From Triticum aestivum (Eukaryota > Streptophyta > Magnoliopsida > Poales > Poaceae): DNA of 64,000 bases. Position 1 is the stretch's first letter, and each line of letters begins with the position of its first letter. Positions 33,349 to 43,960 of this stretch are shown in pieces. The stretch covers positions 203,348,562-203,412,561 of the forward strand of contig NC_057801.1 in the NCBI RefSeq assembly GCF_018294505.1, written 5' to 3'. A model generated the notes under the pieces. That model did not search any database. It worked only from the letters and a program-made list of their open reading frames with translations, and was not told where the DNA came from. A program made the translations under genes and the position numbers.

Positions 33349-33495
33349 ACTATAAGCCTTGCAAGCATTGTCACTAATGAGTTAGTTGAAGGATGATGCA
33401 TTACGGAATGAGTAAAGAGACTTGTCGGTAACGAGATTGAACTAGGTAATGAGATACCGACGATCAAATCTCAGGCAAGTAACATACCGATGACA
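33349..33495 (+). repeat. Element A 3' LTR, part 3, truncated
   Basis: This resumes A's LTR (ACTATAAGCCTTGCAAGC…) after C. Similarity to the 5' LTR stops after …ACCGATGACA; about 1 kb of LTR is missing. The next base belongs to element D. Confidence 0.85.
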
Positions 33496-33512
33496 TACTC
33501 TGGACGGGAACC

Positions 33513-36500
33513 TTGTTCCTTCCTGGCGAGCGAAGCCAGCCCAGCACGCCCAACGGTGTCAGCCTCGACGCCTTGCGTGGTGCGGAGATCGCCTGTGCGG
33601 CCAGCTGCCTCGCTGATCTCGTTGGCGAGATTCACCTCTCCAACGAGCCGGCCTCCAACGCAGGCACCGACTGCCCCGAGAGCCGCCTCGTTAGCCTCCT
33701 CGATCAGCTCCATGTCACCAGCGAGCCTGCTGTGGACCTGGAGTCTGTTGGCTCCACCGACCCAATGATCGTCGACTCCGACACGGCGTCGCTTGACGCG
33801 TTTCCCACTAACATGGTGATCTATGACGAGCCGCCCCCTCGCAAGCACAGCGGCGGGAGCACCGTCATGGAGGTGCTCGTCATTAACAGTGGCGAGCGCT
33901 CGAACGGAGAAGCTTGAGACCCACTCGAAGCAGCACTGCGGGACTTGACAACGCCCAACCCAGAAGACGCAGATGCCGAGATGCTGGAGGCACGCCGCGT
34001 CCAGCTTCTCGAGAGCGCTGGCCGGCTTGCCAGCATGCGGCGCCTCTCGGACGCCTATAGGCGTGAGATGGACAGAGCGGTCGGTGGTATGCTGGCTCCT
34101 GGGGGGCCTAGCCGCATCGACCCTGTCCGACAGCGTGGCAGGACCATCGCCAGCATGTTCGGGGCAGAGCGCCCCGTATACGCTACGCTTGCGGAGAATA
34201 TCCGGGCCGCCCAGGCGGTGACGGATGAGCTGGACAAATACGAGGGCGACGAGCGTCGCCACATGACAGAGCAAATCCAACAGCTCCTAGACGCGGCTGC
34301 CGTGCTAAAGAGCCGGCCCTGCGGAATGAAGAGCCGCCCCTTTGCCAAGAGCACGGAGCGACATCCCAGACGCCGACTGGTGGCGCCCGTGGAAAACGAG
34401 GCAACGAGACGGCGGCCGGCCGGAGCCGGACTCGCCTTTCAATCGAGCGTGACGAAGACGGCCGCCCTCGAGCGGTGGAGCGTCGAGGCGATGCTCCACC
34501 TCCTCCACCTCGCGGAGCAAGATATCCCACTCCGCCGCCTGTCACGCACCCGACACTCGGCGACCGCCTTGGCCGCCAAGAAGGAGTCGGAGAGAACGGC
34601 GCCCGCCATCGGATTGACCGCCTCAACCGATCCTTGGCACTAGAAGAAGAAGATGCGTTGGGTCCGCCTTGCTTCGGCCCACGAATTCGGGATGAGCCCT
34701 TTCCCAAAGGGTTCACCCTCCCTCGGGACACGCCCAAGTACACCGGCTCCATGAAGCCGTAAGACTGGCTGGTCGACTACTCGACAGCCGTCAGCATAGC
34801 AAACGGCAACAAGCGTGTTGCCGTGAAGTACGTCCCGCTCATGCTTCAGGGCACTGCCCGAACATGGCTCAACAACCTGAAGCCCTGCAGCATCAACAGC
34901 TAGGTTGATTTCACCGAGGCCTTCATTCGCAACTTCACCAGTACCTACAAGCGGGCTCCCAAGCTCCGACAGCTCTCCTTGTGCGACCAAGGGCTCACAG
35001 AGTCGACTCGCGACTACCTCATGCGCTGGACCAAGCTGCGCAATTCCTGCAAAGGCATGCACGAGGTGCAGGCAATCGAGTACTTCACCGCCGGGTGCCG
35101 AGAGGGCACCCTCCTCAAGCATCGACTCCTCTGCGACGAGCCCGAGATGCTCGACGAGCTGCTGGTCATCGTCGACAAGCATGCCACGGACGGCTCCTCC
35201 ATGAAGGAGGAAATTCTGGTTGATGCATCCGGCAAGGTGGCACCTCATGCCCCTCGGACTCCGGCTGGTGACACCATTTGGCGACAGCAGCCAGGTGATA
35301 ACAAGCGGAAGGCCACCCAGGCGGCTTCCACCAGCTGGCAGGTGGCAACGGTCGAGGATCAGCAGCCAGAAGGGCAGCCGGCACCCAAGCGGCAGAAGGG
35401 TGGCAAGTCCAATTGGTTGCCAGCCTTCTCTTATGAGCAAACCTTAGATGCACCCTGCAAGTTCTATAGTGGCGCGAATCCATCCAACTACTCCATTCGG
35501 AAGTGTCACTGGCTCGCCAGAATCGCTAAGGGAGGTGGACTCCTGCCTCCTCCGCCTGCCGGACCGCCGCCTCCTCAGCCCCAGCGGCCGGCAGCTCGAC
35601 CAGTCGGCGCCATACAAGACGAGTACCCGGAGGAACACGGAGCCTATGTTGTGTTCACCAGCGTGGCCGATGACAGATGCAGCAGGCGGCAACAGCAACC
35701 AGAAGTGCAAGCAGTGGCCTCCAGCACTCCAGAATTCATACATTGGTCCGAGAAGCCTATCAGTTGGAGCAGGGCCGACCACCCAGAAGTGATGCCTTCC
35801 CCTGGTTCATACACCCTGGTCCTAGAAGCTACCCTTGCAAGGAAGAGGCGGGCATCACGTTTCTCCAGAGTCCTGATAGATGGCGGCAGCAGCATCAATA
35901 TCCTGTACCGTGACACAATGGAGAAGTTGGGAATCAAGCAGAAGCAGCTCATCCCCAGTCGGACTGTATTCCATGGCATAGTCCCTGGACTTTCCTGATC
36001 ACCAATCGGCAAGACCCAGATTGATGTCCTCTTTGGAGACAAGAACCATTTCCACCGTGAGCCAGTTTGGTTTGAAGTGGTGGACCTTGAAAGCCCCTAC
36101 CATGCACTTCTTGGCCGGCCAGCTCTGGCCAAGTTCATGGCAGTCCCCCACTATGCCTACCTCAAGATGAAGATGCCTAGTGCCAAGGGGATCCTGACAG
36201 TAGTCGGAGACTATAAGAAGTCGGTCGCTTGCGCCGTAGATAGCAGCCGGATGGCCGAGTCCCTCGTGATCGCAGCCGAGAAGCGGCTCCTTGACCGGGT
36301 GGTGGTATTGGCAGGCAAGAAGCTGGAAATGTCACCCATCCCCCAGGAGTCGGAGGTTGAGGGCTCGTTCAAGCCGGCCAAGGAAACAAAGAAGATACCC
36401 CTAGAGCCGGAGCACCCGGAGGGGCACGCTGTCATAGGTGCAAACCTTGATAGCAAATAGGAAAGTGAGCTCGTCGATTTCCTCCTTGAGAATCAGGACA

Positions 36501-36717
36501 TCTTCGCATGGTCTCCCAAAGACATGCCGGGTGTTCCGACGGATTTCGCCGAGCACAAGCTACATGTCCGACCTGACGCCAAGCCGGTCAGGCAGCCCTT
36601 GCGCCGCCTGTCGGAAGAGAAGAGAAGAGTTGTTGGAGAAGAAATAGCCCGGCTTCTAGCAGCCGGATTCATCATGCAAGTGTTCTTTCCAGAGTGGCTG
36701 GCCAACCCAATCCTAGT
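33513..36717 (+). pseudogene. Tat-type gag-protease and start of RT
   Basis: An N-terminal part (33513-34330) carries the acidic Tat gag leader with DLESVGSTDPM and MTTPNPEDADAEMLEARR, broken by TGA at 33915. Near 34300-34340 the frame shifts. The new frame (34330-36717) encodes the gag core (FTLPRDTPKYTGSMKP, MLQGTARTWLNNL, LRQLSLCDQGLTES, YLMRWTKLRN), then the protease active site DGGSSINIL at 35879-35905, then the GRPALAKFM and HKLHV regions leading into RT. In-frame stops are TAA 34760, TAG 34901, TGA 35996 and TAG 36458. The frame is cut by element E at 36718 within RT. Gag would form particles; the protease would process the polyprotein. Confidence 0.8.
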
Positions 36718-37204
36718 TGTAACGCCCCGGATTCGATGCGCCAGGTGTCTGCCAGTTATTCGCCATCGTTGCCATGTCATTTGCTTGCGTGTTGCATTTT
36801 GCCATGTCATCATGTGCATTTTATTTTGCATACGTGTTCGTCTCATGCATCTGAGCATTTTCCCCGTTGTCCGTTTTGCAATCCGGCACTCCTATGTCCC
36901 CCGACGTTCCCCTTTTGTCTCTCGTTGTGAGCGGGTGTTGAACTTTCTCGGAATGGGCCGAGGTTTGCCAAGCGGCCTTGGTATAGCACCGGTAGACTGC
37001 CTGTCAAGTTTCATGCCATTTGGAGGTCGTTTGATACTCCAACGGTTAACCGGGTAACCGTAAAAGCCTCTTTTGTTTGCAGCCCAACACCCCTCCAAAG
37101 TGGCCCATTAACCCATCCAAACCCCCTCCATGCTCTCGGTCGTTCGATCATGATCGCGTGGCCGAAAACCGCTCCTCATTTGGAGTCTCCTAGCTCCCTC
37201 TACC

Positions 37205-37213
37205 TATTTATAG
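37205..37213 (+). promoter_or_regulatory. LTR TATA box of element E
   Basis: CTACCTATTTATAGACCC is present in both LTRs (also 44448-44456). It precedes a C/T-rich start region and the GC-rich block, as in a plant gene promoter with a 5' leader. Confidence 0.55.
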
Positions 37214-37978
37214 ACCCTCTCCCCCGAAATTCTCGGTCTAAACCCTAGCCTCCCTCTTCCTCGCGCCGCCGGACATGTCCATCCCACGCGGGACATGTCC
37301 ATCGGCCACCTCGCTCCAGCCAGTCCAGAGCCGCCACGTCATCGCCGCCGCCGCCCCAACCAACCACAACGCGCCACCTCACCCCGTCGCTGTTCCTCCA
37401 CCGCGCAGCCTGCGGGGCCTAGATCCGGCCCGCGCGAGCCCGCACGCCGCCGCCGCCTGGCCCAACCGCCGCCCTCCTGCGCGTCGCCCGAACCCGCCGC
37501 CATTGCGCCTCCACCGTCGTCCTCCTGCGCGCCGCCCCAACCCCGCCGCCGGCAGCCATCCCCGCCGCCTCGCCCGGAGCTCCTCCGCTCCTCCGCCGTC
37601 CTCCGCGAGGCCAGGCTCCGCCGCCCTGCCCTTCTCTTCCTTCCTCTCTCTCTCTCTCTCCATCTTACCCTCTCTCTCCCGCAGGGATCTCGCAGGAGCT
37701 CGCCGCCGCTGCTCGGTTCTCGTCGCCGGAGCCCCTCAGGCCTCCTCCCGCGGCGGATCTGGCAAAGCACCGGCCGGATCCCACAGCTCCGGCCTCCTCT
37801 TGGCCTCCCCGGTGCCGGACCTCGCCGGCGTCGTGCTGCAGCCGCCGCCCCCTGCCTTCCCCCGATCCGCTCTGGATCGAGGAGGACGACGTCTCCAGCG
37901 CCCCGCGTGGGCCAACGCCTCCCTACGACCCATCTCCTCCAGCCCGCTTCGTCCCCGCCTTCCTGGGCCAGGCTCGTG

Positions 37979-37984
37979 GTGAGC
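37979..37984 (+). other. Candidate splice donor in LARD LTR
   Basis: CTCGTG|GTGAGC marks an abrupt change from GC-rich to T-rich sequence, as at a plant exon-intron border. The second LTR has the same site at 45787, and LTRs of element B have GTGAGC at the matching place on the minus strand. Candidate acceptors downstream include CATATCTTTTAG near 39407 and TTAGTTGCAG near 40048. Splicing is inferred, not shown. Confidence 0.4.
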
Positions 37985-40900
37985 CGCCCCCTATCCCGCG
38001 CCTGGGCGTCTTTTAGCTTTTGGGCGCCCGCCTGTTTTTTTTTCAGAAACTGCTTAGTCCCCGAATTATTTGCATTCTGGTGCCATGTTCATCGCATCAT
38101 AACTTGCTGCATACTGCTCTGTTTCATGCGTGTAATATGTCAAAATGTTCATTGTGAGATGCTCTACATTTCATTCCATTGTGTCATGTTCATTTGAGTT
38201 CATCTTGATGTTGGAATCATCGTTGCAAGAGTGCTATCTAATGTTATCTGCTGTCTGTTAACAGAACATGCTCATTTGTCATTTTTTCCTTGTTTGATGT
38301 GTGCGTCATATGATGTCGATGCCTACATGTGTTTTGAACTATGCCATGCCATATTTACAGTGGTGCAATCCATGTATTTTTGTGGGTCTTGTAGTGAGTG
38401 CATCGAGGTTGTTAAGTAGGGTACTTGCTGTTGCTGTTTTGCAATGCTGATTCTGTTATATTTTGTTGCTATGTAAACCTGCTGCTACAAGTCATTCTAT
38501 GCATAATCTGGAGATGTTCACTAAGTATGTTTTGTTATAGATGTCTTGATCTATCCATTCATGCCCCTGATTGCATTTATAGCCTGCTTTAACATGTTGT
38601 TATCTTGCCCTCAAAACTGCTAAATAATGTTGCTGTCTGCCTGTTAACATTAAGTTCATTGTTGCCATGGTTGTTGCTAGTAATCCATGTACCCTATGAA
38701 CTTGTTCTCGACATTCTTAGCTTCACAAACATGTCTTCTTACTGTTGGTTACCTTGCTATGCCATTTATTGCTCTGTGGTGAGTGGTTCAAGCTCACCAA
38801 CATGCCTACTTATTGTTGTTCCTGCCATGTTTGAATCTGTCATATTATTTGCCATGTTTACGTGGGTGCCATCATATTTTCTGTGCCCTTTTGGCTCATG
38901 GTCAGTAAGGGACTTTTGTTATATGGGATTAATAGATTCATGCCATGCCTTTGTTTGCCATGATAAGTTCCTGTAACATGTTGTTTGATAGCTCTAAACA
39001 TTGCAACCTGATGTTATTTCTGCTAAGCGTGAAACTGTTATTATTTGCAATCTTGCCATGTCCTTTTGAGCATGTTCTAGTGATTTCCGGAGATAGCTCA
39101 GTGTTCATGTTTTGTCGTGCTTTACCTGTACTTCATGCCCATGCCTTTTTTTATTATGTTGATGTGTTGTAGCTTACTGTTTTGATGCTTGCTAGATGTG
39201 TAGTTGCTGTTATGGACAGATTGTTATGACTTGTAGTGTATGTGTTGATCCGTTGCTCCGTTTTGAGTGTGCTTTATATGAAACTTGCTTGATTTTGCAT
39301 GTAGTTTCATATTATCATGTCGCATCCTTGCTTTGAGGTGTTTGATTGATGTTTGGATGCATTTTGCATCAATTCCATGCTTAACTTGTTTTGCTCATAT
39401 CTTTTAGGCCGTAGCTCCGAACTAAATGAACTTTATATGTAACTGGACTAGAATTTCGTGTAGATCATATTGGTGCATCTTAACTTGCTGTTTAACAACT
39501 TGAACATAAGGTTTGTTCAGTTCTGGACCAATTTCTAAATATGCATATGAGGACTTACCGGAATTGTTATATGTTGTTTCCGGCCTCATTTAAACTTGCC
39601 TTGATGTGTTGCTCTTGTTTGCTTCATCTCTTGCCATGAGTAGCTTCATGTAGCTTTGTCATGCATCATGCTTGTTGTGCATCATGTCTTGTCTATGTGT
39701 GGTGTGTTTACCATGATGTGTGCTTCTTCTCGATAGTTCCCGCTTTCGTTGCGATCGTGAGGATTCGTTCGTCTACGCTTGGTTTGTCTTCGTGGCTTCA
39801 TCTTCTTCATGGACTCGTTCTTATTCCTAGCGGGATTTCAGGCAAGATGACTGCTACCCTGGATCTCACTACTATCATTGCTATGCTAGTTGTTTCGTTC
39901 TATCGCTATGCTATGCTTCCTATCACCTGTTCTTCGAGCCTCCCCCAATTGCCATGAACCTCTAACCTTTGACACCATTCCTAGCAAACCATTGCTTGGC
40001 TATGTTACCGCTTTGCTCAGCCCCTCTTATAGCGTTGTTAGTTGCAGGTGAAGTTGAAGATTGCTCCATGGTGGACAGGGTTATGTTGGGATATCACAAT
40101 ATCTCTTATTTAATTAATGCATCTATATACTTGGTAAAGGGTGGAAGGCTCGGCCTTATGCCTGGTGTTTTGTTCCACTCTTGCCGCCCTAGTTTCCGTC
40201 ACACTGGTGTTATGTTCCCGGATTTTGCGTTCCTTACGCGGTCGGGTGATTTATGGGACCCCCTTGACAGTTTGGTTTGAATAAAACTCCTCCAGCAAGT
40301 TCCAACCTTGGTTTTACCATTTGCTTCACCACCACCTACTTTCCCCTTGGGAGTCGCTCTCTCGAGGGTCATCTTTATTTTACCCCCCCCCCTCCCCCGG
40401 GCGAGTGCTTCTCCAAGTGCTGGTCCAAACCGAGCGATATCCGGCGCCCCCTGGGCAACCAGGGTCTATGCCAACCTGATGTCTGGCTCATCCGGTGTGC
40501 CCTGAGAACGAGATATGTGCAGCTCCTATTGGGATTTGTCGGCATAGTGGGTGGTCTTGCTGGTCTTGTTTTACCATTGTCGAAATGTCTTGTAAACCGG
40601 GATTCCGAGACTGATCTGGTCTTCCTGGGAGAAGGAATATCCTTCGTTGATCACGAGAGCTTATCATGGGCTAAGTTGGGACACCCCTGCAGGGTATTAT
40701 CTTTCGAAAGCCGTGCGCGCGGTTATGTGGCAGATGGGAATTTGTTAATGTCCGGTTGTAGATAACTTGACACCAGATCCGAATTAAAACGCATCAACTG
40801 CGTGTGTAGCCGTGATGGTCTCTTCTCGGCGGAGTCCGGGAAGTGAACACGGTTTTTGTGTTATGATTGACGTAAGTAGGAGCTCAGGATCACTTCTTGA

Positions 40901-41448
40901 TCATTACTAGTTGACGACCGTTCCTTTGTTTCTCTTCTCGCTCTCATTTGCGTATGTTAGCCGCCATGTCATACTTAGTCGCTGCTGCAACCTCACCACT
41001 TTACCCCTTCCTTTCCCTTTAAGCTTTGCTAGTCTTGATACCCATGGTAATGGGATTGCTGAGTCCTCGTGGCTCACAGATTACTACAACAACAGTTGCA
41101 GGTACAGGTTATGCGATGATCTTGACGTTAGGGCGATGTTTGCTTGTTTGGAGTTCTTCTTCTGCTAATTCTTCGATCAGGGGATAGGTTCCAGGTCGGC
41201 AGCCTGGGCTAGCAGGGTGGATGTCGTTCGAGTTTCTGTTTGTGTTTCATCCGTAGTCGGATGGTGCTCTTATGTAAGATGATGTTGTATTCGTGTGGCA
41301 TTGTATGCCTTATGTTTGTATCCCCATCTATTATGTAATGTTGATGTAATGATATCCACCTTGCAAAAGCATTTTCAAGATGCGCTTCTATCCTTAGTGG
41401 GACCTTCGAGTTCCTTTAGGATAGGGTCGCATCTTGGGCGTGACAAGT

Positions 41449-41460
41449 TGGTATCAGAGC
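41449..41460 (+). promoter_or_regulatory. Primer-binding site of element E
   Basis: TGGTATCAGAGC begins three bases after the LTR end and is complementary to initiator tRNA-Met. Confidence 0.9.
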
Positions 41461-43944
41461 CTCGACCTACCCTAGGAGCCCCTTGATTGATCGTGTAGTT
41501 TGGCCGTTGTCGAGTCTAGAAGAAAACTGATTTATGAGTCTAGTTATATCGGAGAGTAGGAATTCTTTTTACTCCTCAGTCCTTCGTCGCTCTGGTGAGG
41601 AATCTTGACGTAGGTGTTTTGAACTACTCCTCTTCCCCTTCAAATTTTTCTTTAGGATCACGCGGTTAGTTTTCGTTCGTTGTGTCCGGTGCATTTCTCG
41701 TCAAGTTGATTCGAGCCTCTTCTTCTTTGCCAAGTTCAATCCTCAGTTGTTTTATTTTCCCACCCGCCCTCCCCTTTTCTTCTTGGAACCAGAGTCTGTA
41801 ATCGAGTATCCATCCTACTCGTGCGAAGTCTTTGTTTTCTTTCTTCAATGATTTCAATCGGTGTTTTCTCTTCAAGATATTCGTCAGTTTCCCCTTCCAA
41901 GTTGCCTTTGTTTTCCCGCCCTCCCACCCTTTCTTCTTCCCGGAGTCTGAGCATGTTTCGAGTATTAATTTCATTCGTGTGGAGCCTCTTCAGTCTTTCG
42001 TTAATTATCTCAACCGGTGAATTCTCGCCTCGTTCGTCATTCTTCATCTCTTTTTTCTTTTCCGGTGGACTCAATTCAAGTTCTCTTCGGGTTGATCTCA
42101 TTCTTTTCCTTGGATCAAGTGTTCTCCTTGCTCGTTTGCCTCTCGCCATTCAATTATTCCGGAGTTCTAGACATCTCAGGAGATTCTTCTGTGTTTGAAT
42201 TAATTCAAGGTTGTCACCTCATTCAAATATTTCAATCATTCCGGTGTATCATCTATCTCTTCAACAAACCTTTCCAACGGTGTTATCTCTTCAGTGGGCC
42301 CTAACCCACAGGTCTTTTCCCAGGATCTTACCTGACTCTCCTGATTTCCCGGAGCTATTCTCAAATTCTTTTCAAGTGTGACGTAAGAATGAATTTCATC
42401 AGTCAGATGCCATCTCCAAGATTGCTTTCAAATTCTTTCGTTGTTGGCTCAACCTCTCTGCTGTTCTTTCTCTCGGAGTATTTCAGTAATTTTGGTGCTG
42501 TTTCTCGTCGTCATTTGAAGACCGAAGAAGAGTTTCTCTAAATTTTGCCTGTTCTCTCCAAGTTTCGTGGTTCTAGCCTCATATTATCCTCTCAAATTAT
42601 TCCATTTGTCAGATATTCTTTTCTTACCCATCCGGAGTATGTCAAGAGTTGTTTTCTCGTTTCTTTTCACTGGAGGCCAGCATTCCAGAAGAATTCTTCA
42701 TCCTCACATTTCAGCTACCGTTATCCAATTATCTCGGTGCTTCGTTCAAGTGTTCTTTAATCAGCTCATGATCTCTTTGTTCTTTTGCATCTAAATCCCC
42801 TCAAGCATTTTTGCCTTCTAATTCTTCCCGGTGATTCATTCTCTTTCGCCAGTCATTTTCGAATTCTAACAGTGGTTCTTTAAGATTATTTTCTTTGGTT
42901 ATCATATTAATCCATTCGATCTTTCCAATCCTACCGGTGGTTCATGAAGACTTTCTCAAGTTTTGTACCATACCCCCTTAATCCTTTTCAAGAAGAATAA
43001 GTAGTATGCTAAAATCCATTGCTTGTCATCAATTTAATTTGATGAAGGATAAGCATACAATAAATCTTATTCTTATTTCACAAAAGTGAGTAATACTTTC
43101 CTTCGGAGTTTGTTCTTGACGAATAAATTCTAGTTCCAAGTGTTTTCATATTTTCTTTTCCGGAGTTCAAATCGTCCTCGGCCATTTCGCCGGAACCTCC
43201 AGCTAAATCATCGCAAGGCTTAATCTTATTCTTTCATCCTTCATTCCTATCTCATAATCTTTTGTTATCAGAGTTCTTCATGGTGGTTCTTCATGACTTA
43301 ATTCATTCTTCAAGAGTTCATCAAGATTCTTGTTGGTGGAATTCAAGCATCTTTTCTTCTCGCGTCTCGAAGTGTAATTAATTCTCCGTATTCTTTTGAA
43401 GTGGAGTTTTGCATTTCTTCGTTCTTCTCAGCTATCCAAACATTTCCGTTTGTGGCCGGTTATCACCTTATGATCTTGAGATGTTATCCATAAGTCCAGA
43501 ACAAGCTTATTCTTTTCGTTGTTGAATTCTCTCAACAACTCCGTTCAATCCTTTCTTCTAAAGATGCTTTCAATTTCATTCGTGGCACAAGTTGTCATTT
43601 TATTCTCCGTTCTTTTCATTCTACTCTTTCAATTCTTTCCGGAGGTTTGGTGTCATGTCTTCATCAAGTATAAGTCCATCCTCTCAAGCTCGTGTTCTAT
43701 TACTCCATGTTTCAGCCGGAGTGCTGCCTAAATTCTTTCGTGCTTATTCTTTTTCTATCTTGTTCTAACCGGAGTGGTTTCAGTGTCTATCTTGTTTTCC
43801 ATGAGAATTGGATTCTCGTCATTCTCGTCGGTCCTCTCTTCTTCTCGAGTACTCTTGATTCTTTGCTTCTTCTCTTGAGTTCTTGTTTCACCTCATCCCT
43901 TTTCCCCTCCGTCTCGGTCCTAAGATCTCGGGACGAGATCTCTT

Positions 43945-43960
43945 GTTAGTGGAGGAGAGT
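43945..43960 (+). promoter_or_regulatory. Polypurine tract of element E
   Basis: GTTAGTGGAGGAGAGT directly precedes the 3' LTR start TGTAATGCCCC. The same purine run is seen at the matching place in B. Confidence 0.7.

Larger units (their letters stand above)
12904..33495 (+). mobile_element. Element A: WIS/Angela/BARE-type copia, broken
   Basis: This is a Ty1/copia retrotransposon inserted in element I. The 5' LTR is intact (12904-14604), followed by the initiator-Met primer site. The internal region holds decayed gag, protease, integrase, RT and RNase H remains in copia order (integrase before RT). The 3' LTR starts at 19725 after a polypurine tract but is split by LARD B and solo LTR C, and stops at 33495 where element D begins. 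The 5 bp before the 5' LTR are ATAGA (12899-12903); the matching right duplication is not found because the right end is gone. Excluding B and C the surviving element is about 7.5 kb. Confidence 0.85.
36718..41445 (+). repeat. Element E 5' LTR
   Basis: In order: TGTAACGCCCC start, TATA box at 37205, a GC-rich block (about 37260-37978) with several long open frames, a donor-like GTGAGC at 37979, then a 3-kb T-rich stretch with CATG words, a C-run near 40382, and the terminus GGGCGTGACA. The best GC-block frame (37275-37982) is Pro/Ala/Arg/Ser-rich with no domain, and its frame is not kept in the 3' LTR copy, so I do not call it a gene. Confidence 0.9.
41446..43960 (+). other. Non-coding internal domain of LARD E
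   Basis: This is 2515 bp, T/C-rich, with stops in all frames. It begins AGT then the primer site TGGTATCAGAGCC (41449-41461) and ends with GTTAGTGGAGGAGAGT, the polypurine tract, at 43945-43960. It is recognisably homologous to the internal domain of B on the opposite strand (for example CGAGATCTCTT near both ends). No protein is encoded. Confidence 0.8.

Noticed and set aside
33471..34280. 269-aa minus-strand ORF opposite D gag
   Set aside because: It is a shadow of the plus-strand gag leader, which has recognisable Tat gag words, and it crosses the A/D junction.
34640..35440. 266-aa minus-strand ORF opposite D gag core
   Set aside because: The plus strand carries the retrotransposon gag domain here; the minus frame has no domain.
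37275..38197. ORFs of 235 and 300 aa in the 5' LTR of E
   Set aside because: The same GC effect applies. The frame is lost in the 3' LTR copy (44518 onward) by changes in the CT run, and no domain is seen. The splice-donor layout is more convincing than a protein.
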